From: Flammeovirgaceae bacterium
Lineage (GTDB): Bacteria; Bacteroidota; Bacteroidia; Cytophagales; Cyclobacteriaceae
Assembly: GCA_016712035.1 (NCBI GenBank)
Contig: JADJRT010000001.1
Coordinates: 248,001-312,000, forward strand
Length of the DNA: 64,000 bases
Reading direction: 5' to 3'
The translations under genes and the position numbers were made by a program. Shown piece after piece: positions 1-8,973 of the stretch. Position 1 is the stretch's first letter. Each line of letters opens with the position of its first letter. Under the pieces are notes generated by a model. The model saw only the letters and a list, made by a program, of their open reading frames with translations, was not told the DNA's origin and searched no databases.

Positions 1-1992
1 ACTTTAGCTAACATTTTTATTACCATCTCCGGAAACGGAAATCTGACTTGCGCCACTGATAAATTCTTTCGCCTCGCGTTTTTCAAGTGTGAACTTATGC
101 AGTACTAACCCGTTACCCGATTTTTGCTCTCCAATAAAAACTGTGCCGGATGGGCCACTAAGCACAAGTCTGTAATCTGCTTTCGGTAACGGCAAGGCAA
201 TGGTCCTACGCTCTATACCATTGAAGTCAATAGTTACCGGCTCCGGCTCTTTTGGTTTTACTTCCTTATCTTCTTCACCAGGTTTCTTTGTGCTTGCTTT
301 TTTATCCACAGGTTTTTAGTTTCTGGCTCTGGTTTCTTTTCTTCTGCTGGTGCTTCTTCATCACTACGCGGTTTTGAAGGGAGACAAATCTTCTTTTCTT
401 AAATTAATGACATACGCTGCATAATTGGGATCGGCCATCATAGAACTGGTATTGGCCCAACCCGAAGCAAGCGCGAGTTCGGTGCTTGCTAAAAAATAAA
501 GGTGATGGCCATCACGATCCCAGGCGGGTGAGTGCGAATCGGCAAAAGAATTTGTTATTGAATGTGTGCTGTTGTCTTTTGCTGACCAGACGATAATTTG
601 TCTGAAGTTATTTGAACCTGATTTTGAGTACGCTAACCATTTTGAATCGGATGACCACGTTAATCCCATATCGCCCCGTTCAATATTGCCGCCACCAACA
701 TCAACTGTTTTAATTGTTCCGGTTGCCATCTCCACAATACGAATGCGTAAATCATCATCGGCAAAAGCAAGATGCTTTCCATCGGGTGACCATGTAGGCT
801 CCCAGGCCATTTTAGATTCGCCAATGGAAATACTTCTTGGTTTTGTTATTCCATCTTGTGCGGCAATCATCAGCGCATAACCTTTTCCATCTACATCCGA
901 AAACCAGGCAACTTCATTTCCCTTGGGTGACCAAACCGGAGCATGGTCTGCGGCACCAGAACTTAAAGTCATGTTTCGCGCATCGCCATGTTCAACGGGG
1001 ATGGTAAAAATTTCGCCACGCGCTTCCATAATGGCTCGTTTGCCCGTTGCCGATAGCGAAACAGCACGTGCGTTTTTAGTAACATCTTCCCATTTAGTTT
1101 CTGCCCACGGAAAATCTGCCTGAATAAATATAGATAGCTGCTTCGTTTCATTTGTTGTTAAATCATGTAAGTGCAAATACCCATCGCGTTCAAAAGCAAG
1201 CTTGTTTCCATGGCCGCCAAGCCATTTAATATCAGATCCTGTTACACTCGTAATTTGTTTCAACTCTCCGGATGCTGGCGTATAACTCCAGATGTTAGAA
1301 GTCCAATCGCGATCTGATAAAAAATAAACTTTATCGCCTAACCACAAAGGTTGAATGTCAAACGTGGATTCGTTGGTTATTAATTTTTCTGTCTGATCGG
1401 TAAGATTTAAAATCACTAGTGGCGTATTTTGCCCACCCCGATAATTGCGCCACTCTACATCCCAACGATCGACCCGATCAATAACAATTTGTTTTCCATC
1501 GGGTGAGTACGATCCGTCAGTTCCCCATTGTTTTGAAAGTAATGTTGAGGGTCCTCCTTCTACCGATACCCTCCACAAATGATCGAAGCCGGTCGGAGCG
1601 GTCTCTCGTGAGGTCGCGAACAATACGTGCTTGCCATCAGCACTCCATCCACGCGCAAGCGAAGCGCTTGGATGCCACGTGAGCCTTTTGGGTGTGCCGC
1701 CTTCAATAGAAACAATATATACGGCAGTGTTTCCCGATCGGTTTGAATTGAACACTACCCATTTACCATCGGGTGAGATGTGCGGGTTACTTTCTACGGC
1801 AGCCGTGCTGGTTAGGCGTAACGTTTTTTGTGAACTTAGTTCTGTGATCCAGATATCGCCACCATAAGAAAACGAAATGTGGTTGGCGCTTAGCGAAGGC
1901 TGGCGCAAGAGTCGTGTACCTTGTGCTGTGACGGCTGATTCAATCAGTAGGAACAACAGAATCAAACCAAGAATTTTACGTAGGGATAACAT
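1..1992 (-). CDS. Secreted tricorn/TolB-like S41-family protease, N-terminal part (3' end outside window; three frameshifts)
   Basis: A signal peptide (MLSLRKILGLILLFLLIESA) starts the protein. It is followed by repeated TolB/WD-like blades with SPDGK-type turns (SPDGKWVVF, SPDGKQIV, SPKGNEVAW, SPDGKHLAF), as in the beta-propeller half of tricorn-protease homologues. A low-complexity Lys/Glu/Pro linker then leads to a second beta-rich part. The PDZ and S41 serine-protease domains expected in the family would lie left of position 1. The frame breaks three times: an extra A in the run at 372-375, a missing A at 313-317 and an extra A at 14-18 (bases on the coding strand). Correcting them gives a continuous protein through the linker and past the stop at 4-6. 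Probable role: periplasmic or cell-surface degradation of peptides. The catalytic half is not visible, so peptidase activity is inferred from the family. Confidence 0.75.
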
Positions 1993-2092
1993 AGTAGTAT
2001 TGATTGTTTGAGAGAATTATTTTTTTGAGTTTATCGATTAGCAGCTATGTAAATGTATTAATAAGTAGCTTTAATCTAAACTTAAATGCACC

Positions 2093-2329
2093 ATGGTAAC
2101 ACACTTAAGCGACCTTACTGCTGGCCAGAAAATAAAAGTGATTACGGGGTTTATTGATTTTGATATGAATTCAATCAACGTTGGGCGAGTTTTCACATTT
2201 AGCTGCTATGACTATTTTCCGTATGATGGTGGTTACACCTTTCAATTTGAAGAAGTCACAATCCGACTTGCTGAGATTTTTCCAAGCAACGAACAAGTTT
2301 TGAATAATTTTAGTGAGTATTTGAATTAG
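2093..2329 (+). CDS. Small DUF3601-like protein, function unknown
   Basis: This 78-residue ORF starts at an ATG and is divergent from the tricorn-like gene. The pattern 'LTAGQKIKVITGFIDFD', then 'VGRVFTF', 'YFPYDGGYTF' and a C-terminal 'ILNNF-EYL'-like helix resembles the small DUF3601 family. That assignment is from memory of the family pattern, not from a search. There is no signal peptide or membrane segment. It ends 11 bases before the convergent end of the first TPM gene. Function unknown. Confidence 0.55.
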   Translation: MVTHLSDLTAGQKIKVITGFIDFDMNSINVGRVFTFSCYDYFPYDGGYTFQFEEVTIRLAEIFPSNEQVLNNFSEYLN

Positions 2330-2340
2330 TTCAATAGCAC

Positions 2341-3249
2341 CTACCAGCCACCACTGCTACCCCCGCCACCAAAACTTCCGCCACCGCCAGAAAAACTGCT
2401 TCCACTACTTCTGCTACTTGAACTCCAACTACTAGAGCTGGAACCAGAACTTGATCTCGATCCTGATCCGCCACCGCTTGCCATTGTCTTACCCATTTTT
2501 TTACCCCAGGCACTTCGCATCGTTAACCATTTGATGATCGGAAAAATAATTATATAGGATAAACCCGGCACATACCACAGACGTAATGGAAAAACAAGTG
2601 CGGGAAAAATTGCAAAGAATGGAATTAGAAAAGCATACATAAACCAAGCCCAACGATCTTGAATGATTAATGCAAAAAAAGCAAAGATGCCCAGTACCGC
2701 ATAAATCCCAAGACCAATAAGAATGCGCGCGGTGAGTGTTAACTCATTTACATCACTCGCGTCATCGCCTTTGTATTCGCCACCAATACCGGCTATAATA
2801 GCCTCGATAGCGGCTGTAACGCCCGTATCAAAATCGGCCCTTCTGAAATTAGGCGCCATCTCATTGCGAATAATTCTACTGCACAGCGCATCGGTAAGTA
2901 CCCCTTCTAACCCGGCACCTACTTCAATACGCATGGCATGATCATCGACAGCGATCAACAACAGTACGCCATTGTCTTTTTCTTTTTGACCCAGTACCCA
3001 TTTCTCCGCAACCCGCATAGAATATTCTTCAATGGATTCTCCGTCTAGCGTACTTAAAATCAAAATAGCAATTTGATTGGAGGTCGAGTCTTCATAGACC
3101 TTCAGTTTTTTTTCTAAGGCCTCAATGGTTTCCTGTTTTAATACATGCGCCTCGTCATGCACCCGCGTGTTCCACAATTCGGGAACAGCTTTCTGGGCAA
3201 CTACAGAAAACGAAATCAGTAAAGTGCAAATCAAAAATCTAGTCCGCAT
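2341..3249 (-). CDS. TPM-domain membrane protein (YgcG-like) with Gly/Ser tail, copy 1
   Basis: Signal peptide (MRTRFLICTLLISFSVVAQ), then a TPM domain at about residues 28-165. Family hallmarks are visible: VHDEAHVL near the start, SNQIAILIL, KDNGVLLLIA, RIEVGAGLEGVLTD and a late region of charged helices. Two or three hydrophobic segments follow at about 172-250. The C-terminus is a Ser-rich stretch ending in a glycine-rich tail closed by SSGGW. This matches the usual YgcG/TPM architecture of an extracytoplasmic TPM domain with membrane helices and Gly-rich tail. TPM domains have been linked to photosystem II repair in plants and to membrane-associated roles in bacteria, but no function is settled here. 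It is the third of three tandem leftward TPM genes (28-base gap to the next one). No lemA gene, a frequent neighbour, is present. Confidence 0.85.
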   Translation of the reverse strand: MRTRFLICTLLISFSVVAQKAVPELWNTRVHDEAHVLKQETIEALEKKLKVYEDSTSNQIAILILSTLDGESIEEYSMRVAEKWVLGQKEKDNGVLLLIAVDDHAMRIEVGAGLEGVLTDALCSRIIRNEMAPNFRRADFDTGVTAAIEAIIAGIGGEYKGDDASDVNELTLTARILIGLGIYAVLGIFAFFALIIQDRWAWFMYAFLIPFFAIFPALVFPLRLWYVPGLSYIIIFPIIKWLTMRSAWGKKMGKTMASGGGSGSRSSSGSSSSSWSSSSRSSGSSFSGGGGSFGGGGSSGGW

Positions 3250-3276
3250 ATTTTAATTCAAATATTCAACTTTCGT

Positions 3277-4035
3277 TTACCACGAATCGCTCGATCCGCC
3301 TCCGCCTGAAAAACCGCCACCGCCAAAATCTCCACCACCGCCCCATCCGCCAGAGCCACGTCCCGAGCCCCCTAACATCGAACCCATCATGGCTGCTGTC
3401 CAGTAGCCGCCCATACCCGAACCGCCCCCTTTATTTTTACGCGACATAAATAGTATCATCAATACAATAAATATTACTGTACTCCATGGAGATTTCTTTT
3501 TCCGTTTAGTGATTGGCGGTTCATTGTTCACATACTCTCCCGAGATTGCTTTGATGATAGCCAGTGTACCTGCCTGAATACCCGCTTCATAATTTCCCTG
3601 ACGGAAATAAGGTGCAACTTCATTTCTGTTTATACGACTCGACAGCGCATCGGTAAGAACTCCTTCTAAACCATAGCCTACTTCAATCCGCATTAAACGG
3701 TCTTGCATGGCGATCAAAAACAATACACCATTATCCTTTTTCTCCTGGCCTAATTTCCACTCTTTAAAAACGCGCACCGCGTAATCGTCAATGTCATCAC
3801 CATCCATCGATGGAATAATATAAACCGCAATCTGATTAGAGGTTGAATCGCGTTCTGCTTTAAGGATAGCTTCCATCTGCGCCTTGGCGCCAGCCGATAG
3901 AACACCGGCTTCATCGTGTACCCAAACACCGCCATGAGGTGGAATACTGCGCTGTGCAACAGCTGGAATCAAAAGAAAAAGGGAGAAAAAAAGAATGAGG
4001 AAAAATTTCATTCGAACTTTTAAAAGAAGATTCAT
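3277..4035 (-). CDS. TPM-domain membrane protein with Gly-rich tail, copy 2
   Basis: The start is taken at the ATG at 4035; an ATG at 4011 (MKFFLILFFSLFLLIPAVAQ) is equally possible and also leaves a clean signal peptide. The TPM domain (about residues 35-165) contains VHDEAGVLS, SNQIAVYIIPS, KDNGVLFLIA and RIEVGYGLEGVLTDAL. One transmembrane helix follows a Lys-rich stretch, and the protein ends in a Gly-rich tail (GGGGDFGGGGFSGGGG) closing with DSW. It is clearly paralogous to copy 1 but shorter, with fewer membrane segments. It lies directly downstream of the third TPM gene, whose stop is at 4048, so the three probably form one transcript. Confidence 0.85.
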   Translation of the reverse strand: MNLLLKVRMKFFLILFFSLFLLIPAVAQRSIPPHGGVWVHDEAGVLSAGAKAQMEAILKAERDSTSNQIAVYIIPSMDGDDIDDYAVRVFKEWKLGQEKKDNGVLFLIAMQDRLMRIEVGYGLEGVLTDALSSRINRNEVAPYFRQGNYEAGIQAGTLAIIKAISGEYVNNEPPITKRKKKSPWSTVIFIVLMILFMSRKNKGGGSGMGGYWTAAMMGSMLGGSGRGSGGWGGGGDFGGGGFSGGGGSSDSW

Positions 4036-4047
4036 CTGCAGACTCAA

Positions 4048-4698
4048 TTATTCAATTCGTAAATCATCTTTCAATTCGTTTACATCATCGGGAGAAATTA
4101 CGAATCCCTTTTCCAACAAAACTTCACCACATCGCAAAATCGCGGCTTCAATCCCATCGACAAGTTTTCCTTGCTTTACATTGTCAATTATTTTCCGCAC
4201 CATCGAATCCCATTCTTTTTGCTCAACCTCTTTACTAATTCCTTTGTCGGCCATAACAATTACCTCGTGCTCGAAGAAAGAAATAAAAATCATGATGCCC
4301 GTACGTTGACGGGTATTGAAAACTTCTTCTTCTAAAAATGCATTTTCGGCACGTTTGCGGGTAGCCTGATCCATGTACGACTGGCTTAACATCAAACGTT
4401 TTACAGGATTAATATAATGCGATTTCACCGCGCCAATAAAACCACCCAACATCACCAAGGCAAAAATTAATACGGGATCGTAAACGGCTAGTGTTGGAAC
4501 ATAGCGGTCAAAAATTACAATCAGAAAAAATACGGCTGCCGCACCAATCAAGGCAGCCCGGTAGTTAGCTATGGTGTAATTGCTGCTCTTTTCTACAAAT
4601 ACCGGAACAATTTCTCCGGATATTTTACTCTCGGCTTCTTTTACCGCTTTTTTAATGCGCTCAAGATCTTCCGGTTTAAATCTTTGTTGAATTGTCAT
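4048..4698 (-). CDS. TPM-domain protein with central membrane hairpin, copy 3
   Basis: 216 residues and no signal peptide. The N-terminal part holds a cytoplasmic-looking segment with SGEIVPVFVEKSSNY. Two transmembrane helices follow at about residues 48-65 and 75-92. The rest of the TPM-type domain includes VFNTRQRTGIMIFISFFEH, a shortened hallmark region VIVMADKGI and a late amphipathic part. This is the split TPM form, in which the membrane hairpin interrupts the domain. The ATG at 4698 is the only sensible start. It is first in the three-gene TPM run, so promoter elements should lie in 4699-4770. Biochemical function unknown. Confidence 0.8.
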   Translation of the reverse strand: MTIQQRFKPEDLERIKKAVKEAESKISGEIVPVFVEKSSNYTIANYRAALIGAAAVFFLIVIFDRYVPTLAVYDPVLIFALVMLGGFIGAVKSHYINPVKRLMLSQSYMDQATRKRAENAFLEEEVFNTRQRTGIMIFISFFEHEVIVMADKGISKEVEQKEWDSMVRKIIDNVKQGKLVDGIEAAILRCGEVLLEKGFVISPDDVNELKDDLRIE

Positions 4699-4774
4699 GA
4701 TTTACGGTATTGAAGGGTAAAGATACAACGAAACCTTTCGATTTAGTTCGAGGTTTTGAAATAGATATTAAGGC

Positions 4775-4958
4775 TAATTAACTGGAGTTATTCAAAACTT
4801 AATAACCAAATGCCAGCCTGAGCCGGCCTACACGTAGCCGCTTCGGCAAAGACAGGCTTGTTGAAGGCGATTCGAGTTCAAAAACCGGTTTCGACAAACC
4901 CGATAGCTATCGGATCAACCTGACGTCCTAATATTATTTTGTGTAGCTCCAGTTATTA
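4775..4958. repeat. Intergenic inverted-repeat element (MITE-like, about 184 bp)
   Basis: Two imperfect 16-base inverted ends (TAATTAACTGGAGTTA at 4775-4790; TAGCTCCAGTTATTAA at 4943-4958, 13 of 16 pairing) bound the stretch between the TPM operon and the CHAT gene. Inside are a perfect 14-base palindrome CCGATAGCTATCGG at 4900-4913 and a GC-rich foldback around 4813-4858. The right end covers the stop codon of the CHAT gene. No ORF is contained. It looks like a small non-coding dispersed repeat; copy number elsewhere cannot be judged from this window. Confidence 0.45.
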
Positions 4959-7832
4959 ATTTATGCCGCTCAATGTAAAGGCGCCCCAAAAATAAGGATG
5001 ACTATATTGTTTGCGCGTTACCTGCATGGCTTTGAAATAGGCAGCATATAAATCCTTTTGCTCAAAGTACGTCTGATAGAAAGTTTCCATAAATGTAACG
5101 GTTGCTTCGTCACTAATTTTCCAAAGTGAGCCCATTATGGATTGAGCACCTGCCAACTGGAAAGCTCGTTGCAGACCCCACACGCCTTCTCCATTTTGGA
5201 TTTCGCCAAGGCCGGTTTCGCATGCCGACAAAACAACTAGTCGGGTATCTGTTAACCCTAACTGGGTAACCTCATAAGCGGTAAGAAATCCGTCTTCATA
5301 CCGGGCATAATCATCCATAGAAAAAGGTTCGGAATCGGCAGCTCCGGCCAAAATCAATTTCGATTTCAAATAACTTTCCACCCGCGTTAATTGATCGAAC
5401 TCACCGTGCGTTGCCAGGTGAAGAATTCCCGGGCTTTGCAAGCTCTTTACTTTTGATTCAGTGGCTTCACTTTCTGACAACACTTGCGTTTTCATTTGTT
5501 GCGAAACAGCCAACTCTTCAATCAAATCAATTTCTTTTTGCGTTCCCGGCAGTCGCGCGATTCCACTGCGCGTTGTTTCATCCGCTTCAACAGGCGCCAC
5601 TTCATTGCCTCGATATGCATTCGATCCTTCTTTACGATTCATATCAAAAATTGGATTGCCCACCAATACAACGCTATTGGCTAGTTGTGGCACTTGGTCA
5701 ATCAGAAAATCCCGACCTGTGGATACCGGTCGAACGGTGATTTCATCCAACACATATTTTCCGGTTGCGGGGTTTTGAAGCGTTAAAGGATTGACGATAT
5801 GATACACACCATCGCCACTCAGGAAAATTGTCTTAGCACCGCCCGCTTGTTTACTGATTTTCGCCCAATACAATTGATAGCTCTCCGTGTCTTCCAGCAA
5901 GCCGCGCATTCTGTTTTGATAATTTTTTAATCCACGCCCATCAAAGGCTTCGCTTTCACTGATAAGAAACATAGAGGGCTTGGTTTCGCCCGGCTTAATT
6001 ACAAAGCCCCAATACTGTACGATTGGCTTATCAAACTCAAAGTAATCGCGCTCAAGGCGGATTATTTCGAAATACACTTCTTCCTTCTTTAACTTCATTT
6101 GAATTTGTTGCCAGCTTACCGGCTTCAACAAACTGGTAGCGCCTAACTTTTTATTTACCGTCCGTTCCAAATCATTAATGCGGATCGAAGTTGTATTAAT
6201 AGAATCCGCCAAGGCAGAAGTTGGATTTTTAAGACTCAGCTGATAGTACGATGTCAACTTATCGCGCAAGCGTTTTATTTCTGCGACCTGGGCCAGCGCT
6301 ACCTTGTCGTTTAGCTTTCTAAGTTGCCGCTCCTGTTCGCGCGTAGCATCCAGAATTACGCCTTTGGTTTGCAAAATTTTGTCAAGGATCTCCCCGGTAC
6401 GCTCATTTCCTTTCTCGGTCATTAACATGAGCAGCGAATAATAGCGGTTCAATTTCTGTGTGTATGATTTAAAGAATTCTTTCTTTTCGTTTTCGGAAAA
6501 GAATTGAAAGCTGGCTTTTACTAATTTTTCTTCCGTCTCAATTAAGTTTTTACTTTCCTTATAGGCTTCTGCCAAACGGTTATCTTGTACCTGAAGATTG
6601 AGATAAAATGGTAGAAAGCCCTTGCGATAGATTTCGCCAACTGAACTATAAAGTTTTGAGATAGCGCTCAATTTTTGAAGCATGGAAAAAGCCAACTGAT
6701 ATTGTTTTTCCGCATTTACAAAATCATGGTTTAGTTGTAGCAACACTGCCTTTTCAAATGCGCCATTCGCATACTGTACTGCTAATGGTTTTTGATTGGC
6801 TTTAGAAGCTGCAATAACCAATTGTGTGGCCGAGCCACCTACCTGACTAACTTGCTTCATATACTCTGCGCCCTGGCTCACCTGCTGTTTTATGGAGTCT
6901 GCCAGGTAGGGAGAATCCTTCATTTGTTGTTGAGCGGTTTGCATGGCCGATTTGGAGTAAGCCATCATTTTATTCATTTCATCTACCAACGCGCGGGCAT
7001 AAGGAATTGCGTCTTCAAAGAGATACTGATTGAAATAGGCTTGGGAAAGAATTGTATTGTAATTCAGTCGTTGACTTGACAGCACCGCCTCCTGACTTGC
7101 AGCCATGGTTTTTATATAATCCGCCTTGGCTTTTAACATTTGATTTTTTGTTTCCTGGGGATAGTCGTCATTTATTATAAACAACTCGTCAGCAGATTGC
7201 GAATTCATTTTCAAAGCTCCAGATTCCGTTAACTCCATAAGTTGGAGGCCAGCCTTCACGACTTCAGCATATTGTTCAGCTCCAATAAGACTATGACCCA
7301 TTTCGCTGTAAAACATTTGCCGGATATAATACGCTGAACTGGTTTCTAACACGGAGGTTTTACTTTCCAGATACTTAATGTTTTTCTCAAATAGGTTTTG
7401 GGATCGATGTAATCGACTTAACTCCAGGTAGGTTAATAAAATGGATTCATCATTTAGAGTCGAGTAGCCACGGTTATAAAACGGATAATTTTTTTCATAG
7501 GCCTGAATGGCTTGTTGAATCAACTCATACGCTTTAAAAAGTTCACCGCCTTGCTCAAAATAAATGGCCACCATTTTACGGGTAGTGAAATATTCTTCAT
7601 CTACTTCCGTGAATAGCTTATCCGAAACTGATAATAAATTTTTTGAAGCCTTTATCTTATCGCCTGCATAGGGAAGTGCGGCCATCAGTTGGTCGTACTG
7701 TGTGTAATCTACTTCACGTGTTCGTGTTTTTTCCTCAATGTCTTGTGCTGTTAGTGGAAAACTCACAAGGAGAAAGCCTATAAAAATCAATCGCATCAAC
7801 ACCGGTAAAAAGTTAATTTTGGGATTAGACAT
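4956..7832 (-). CDS. Secreted TPR-CHAT cysteine protease
   Basis: 958 residues, with an N-terminal hydrophobic signal (about residues 9-29, ending PLTAQ). A long helical TPR-like region spans about 40-600 (for example NYPFYNRGYSTL, LNHDFVNAEKQYQLAFSML), followed by coiled-coil segments and a C-terminal CHAT domain (about 640-958). The catalytic pair of CHAT (caspase/separase-like) proteases is visible: His in LHLATHG (about residue 809) and Cys in VLSACETG (about 871). The C-terminal signature SLWKISDEAT...FYQ...YFWGAF is also present. This is full length for a TPR-CHAT protein. Most studied CHAT effectors are cytoplasmic, whereas this one carries an export signal, so it probably acts in the periplasm or outside. 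It is divergent from a secreted S51 peptidase gene with only 34 bases between starts, suggesting joint control. Substrate unknown. Confidence 0.9.
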   Translation of the reverse strand: MSNPKINFLPVLMRLIFIGFLLVSFPLTAQDIEEKTRTREVDYTQYDQLMAALPYAGDKIKASKNLLSVSDKLFTEVDEEYFTTRKMVAIYFEQGGELFKAYELIQQAIQAYEKNYPFYNRGYSTLNDESILLTYLELSRLHRSQNLFEKNIKYLESKTSVLETSSAYYIRQMFYSEMGHSLIGAEQYAEVVKAGLQLMELTESGALKMNSQSADELFIINDDYPQETKNQMLKAKADYIKTMAASQEAVLSSQRLNYNTILSQAYFNQYLFEDAIPYARALVDEMNKMMAYSKSAMQTAQQQMKDSPYLADSIKQQVSQGAEYMKQVSQVGGSATQLVIAASKANQKPLAVQYANGAFEKAVLLQLNHDFVNAEKQYQLAFSMLQKLSAISKLYSSVGEIYRKGFLPFYLNLQVQDNRLAEAYKESKNLIETEEKLVKASFQFFSENEKKEFFKSYTQKLNRYYSLLMLMTEKGNERTGEILDKILQTKGVILDATREQERQLRKLNDKVALAQVAEIKRLRDKLTSYYQLSLKNPTSALADSINTTSIRINDLERTVNKKLGATSLLKPVSWQQIQMKLKKEEVYFEIIRLERDYFEFDKPIVQYWGFVIKPGETKPSMFLISESEAFDGRGLKNYQNRMRGLLEDTESYQLYWAKISKQAGGAKTIFLSGDGVYHIVNPLTLQNPATGKYVLDEITVRPVSTGRDFLIDQVPQLANSVVLVGNPIFDMNRKEGSNAYRGNEVAPVEADETTRSGIARLPGTQKEIDLIEELAVSQQMKTQVLSESEATESKVKSLQSPGILHLATHGEFDQLTRVESYLKSKLILAGAADSEPFSMDDYARYEDGFLTAYEVTQLGLTDTRLVVLSACETGLGEIQNGEGVWGLQRAFQLAGAQSIMGSLWKISDEATVTFMETFYQTYFEQKDLYAAYFKAMQVTRKQYSHPYFWGAFTLSGIN

Positions 7833-7866
7833 TTAAGTAAATCAAAATTCACCATTTTTACTATCC

Positions 7867-8865
7867 ATGCGCGCGCTGCTTTTGTTATTGTTTTTAGAGA
7901 TTGTCCCGTTCATCAGTTCAGGGCAATCCATAACTCTTTCACAGGTCAGTATTGGTATTAGTGGCTCGGCAGCCGATGTAAGCACATCTACAGAAGCTGG
8001 ATTTGTGTTGGCTGGTGGTGGTAAAGATGTGGAAGAAGCAATGAAGTGGATGATCGAACGAAGTGGTGGTGGCGACTTTGTAATCATTCGGGCTTCGGGT
8101 TCTACCGGCTACAATGAGTTTCTCTTCAATATGGGCGGACTCAATTCAGTAGAAACGTTGATGATAGACTCACGCGAAAAAGCGATGAGCCCCGAGGTTG
8201 GCAAACGCATCCGCGAAGCCGAAGCGCTGTTTATCGCGGGGGGCGACCAATGGAATTATGTAAACTATTGGCAAGATTCCGAAGTATCAGCAGCTATCCA
8301 ATATCTTATTAATGAAAAGAAAATTCCAGTAGGTGGCACAAGTGCGGGCTGTGCCGTATTGAGCGAATACATTTTTGATGCCCGTCATGATACCGTCATT
8401 TCATCTGATGCGTTAGCGAATCCTTATGCTGAGCCGGTAAGTGTTTCAAAAAGTTTTATTAAGATTCCTTTTCTGGCAAACACCATTGCCGATCAGCATT
8501 ACTCGCAACGAGATCGTTTAGGCCGGCACCTGGTATTTATGGCGCGCATGGCAAAGGATTTTGAAGTACCAACTCCCAGGGGAATTGCTGCTGATGAAAG
8601 AACGGCTGTGTGCATCGATAAAAATGGAAATGCCACTGTGTTTGGTTCTGGCAATGCTTTTTTTCTGAGTGCAAGCAGCCGGCCTGAATTTTGCGAAGCC
8701 ACAAAACCACTTGAATGGAATCACAATCAAAAAGCTGTTGAGGTCTATATTTTTCAAGCCTCACTCACCGGAACTCCAGCCTTCAATCTGCTTCAATGGC
8801 CAGCCAATAAACCCAATGAGTATTGGTTTGTATCAAATGGCCAGCTTACGCGGATAAAAAAATGA
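7867..8865 (+). CDS. Secreted cyanophycinase-like peptidase, family S51
   Basis: 332 residues, with a signal peptide (MRALLLLLFLEIVPFISSGQ). The S51 fold shows VLAGGG near residue 50, FIAGGDQ at about 123-128 and the nucleophile elbow VGGTSAGCAVLS with Ser at about 159. Later landmarks include the DQHYSQRDRLGR motif (about 210) and RGIAADERTA. Cyanophycinases cleave beta-Asp-Arg dipeptides from cyanophycin; many exported Bacteroidota members of this family may instead act on other isoaspartyl or Asp-containing peptides, so the substrate is uncertain. The start ATG lies 34 bases from the divergent CHAT protease start. The last 25 bases of the coding region are repeated exactly 96 bases downstream. 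Confidence 0.88.
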   Translation: MRALLLLLFLEIVPFISSGQSITLSQVSIGISGSAADVSTSTEAGFVLAGGGKDVEEAMKWMIERSGGGDFVIIRASGSTGYNEFLFNMGGLNSVETLMIDSREKAMSPEVGKRIREAEALFIAGGDQWNYVNYWQDSEVSAAIQYLINEKKIPVGGTSAGCAVLSEYIFDARHDTVISSDALANPYAEPVSVSKSFIKIPFLANTIADQHYSQRDRLGRHLVFMARMAKDFEVPTPRGIAADERTAVCIDKNGNATVFGSGNAFFLSASSRPEFCEATKPLEWNHNQKAVEVYIFQASLTGTPAFNLLQWPANKPNEYWFVSNGQLTRIKK

Positions 8866-8957
8866 TCTCGAAAAAGGGATTCAAAAATCCCATTCTTCTT
8901 TCGTGCCACATTACAAATTCCGAACAGCCAAGATGGCCAGCTTACGCGGATAAAAAA
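8837..8957. repeat. 25-base perfect direct repeat, 96-base period
   Basis: The 3' end of the S51 peptidase gene (8837-8861, beginning ATGGCCAGCTTACGCGGATA) recurs without mismatch at 8933-8957, just before the convergent end of the MBL-fold gene. The 71 bases between are AT-rich and non-coding. In the second copy the sequence no longer belongs to a gene. It looks like a local duplication, possibly from slippage or recombination; an assembly artefact cannot be excluded. Confidence 0.7.
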
Positions 8958-8973
8958 CTGAGCAATTACTCCA

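Noticed and set aside
2331..2513. Open frame opposite or beside the Gly/Ser tail of TPM copy 1
   Set aside because: It is a shifted reading of the repetitive tail of the real gene; composition is Val/Ala repeats with no folded pattern.
5411..5778. Two overlapping plus-strand frames inside the CHAT gene
   Set aside because: They are antisense to a well-conserved CHAT domain and lack start signals or a recognisable product.
4956..7832. CHAT protease as part of a type III-E (craspase-like) CRISPR system
   Set aside because: No gRAMP, Cas or CRISPR sequence is present, and this CHAT protein has an export signal.
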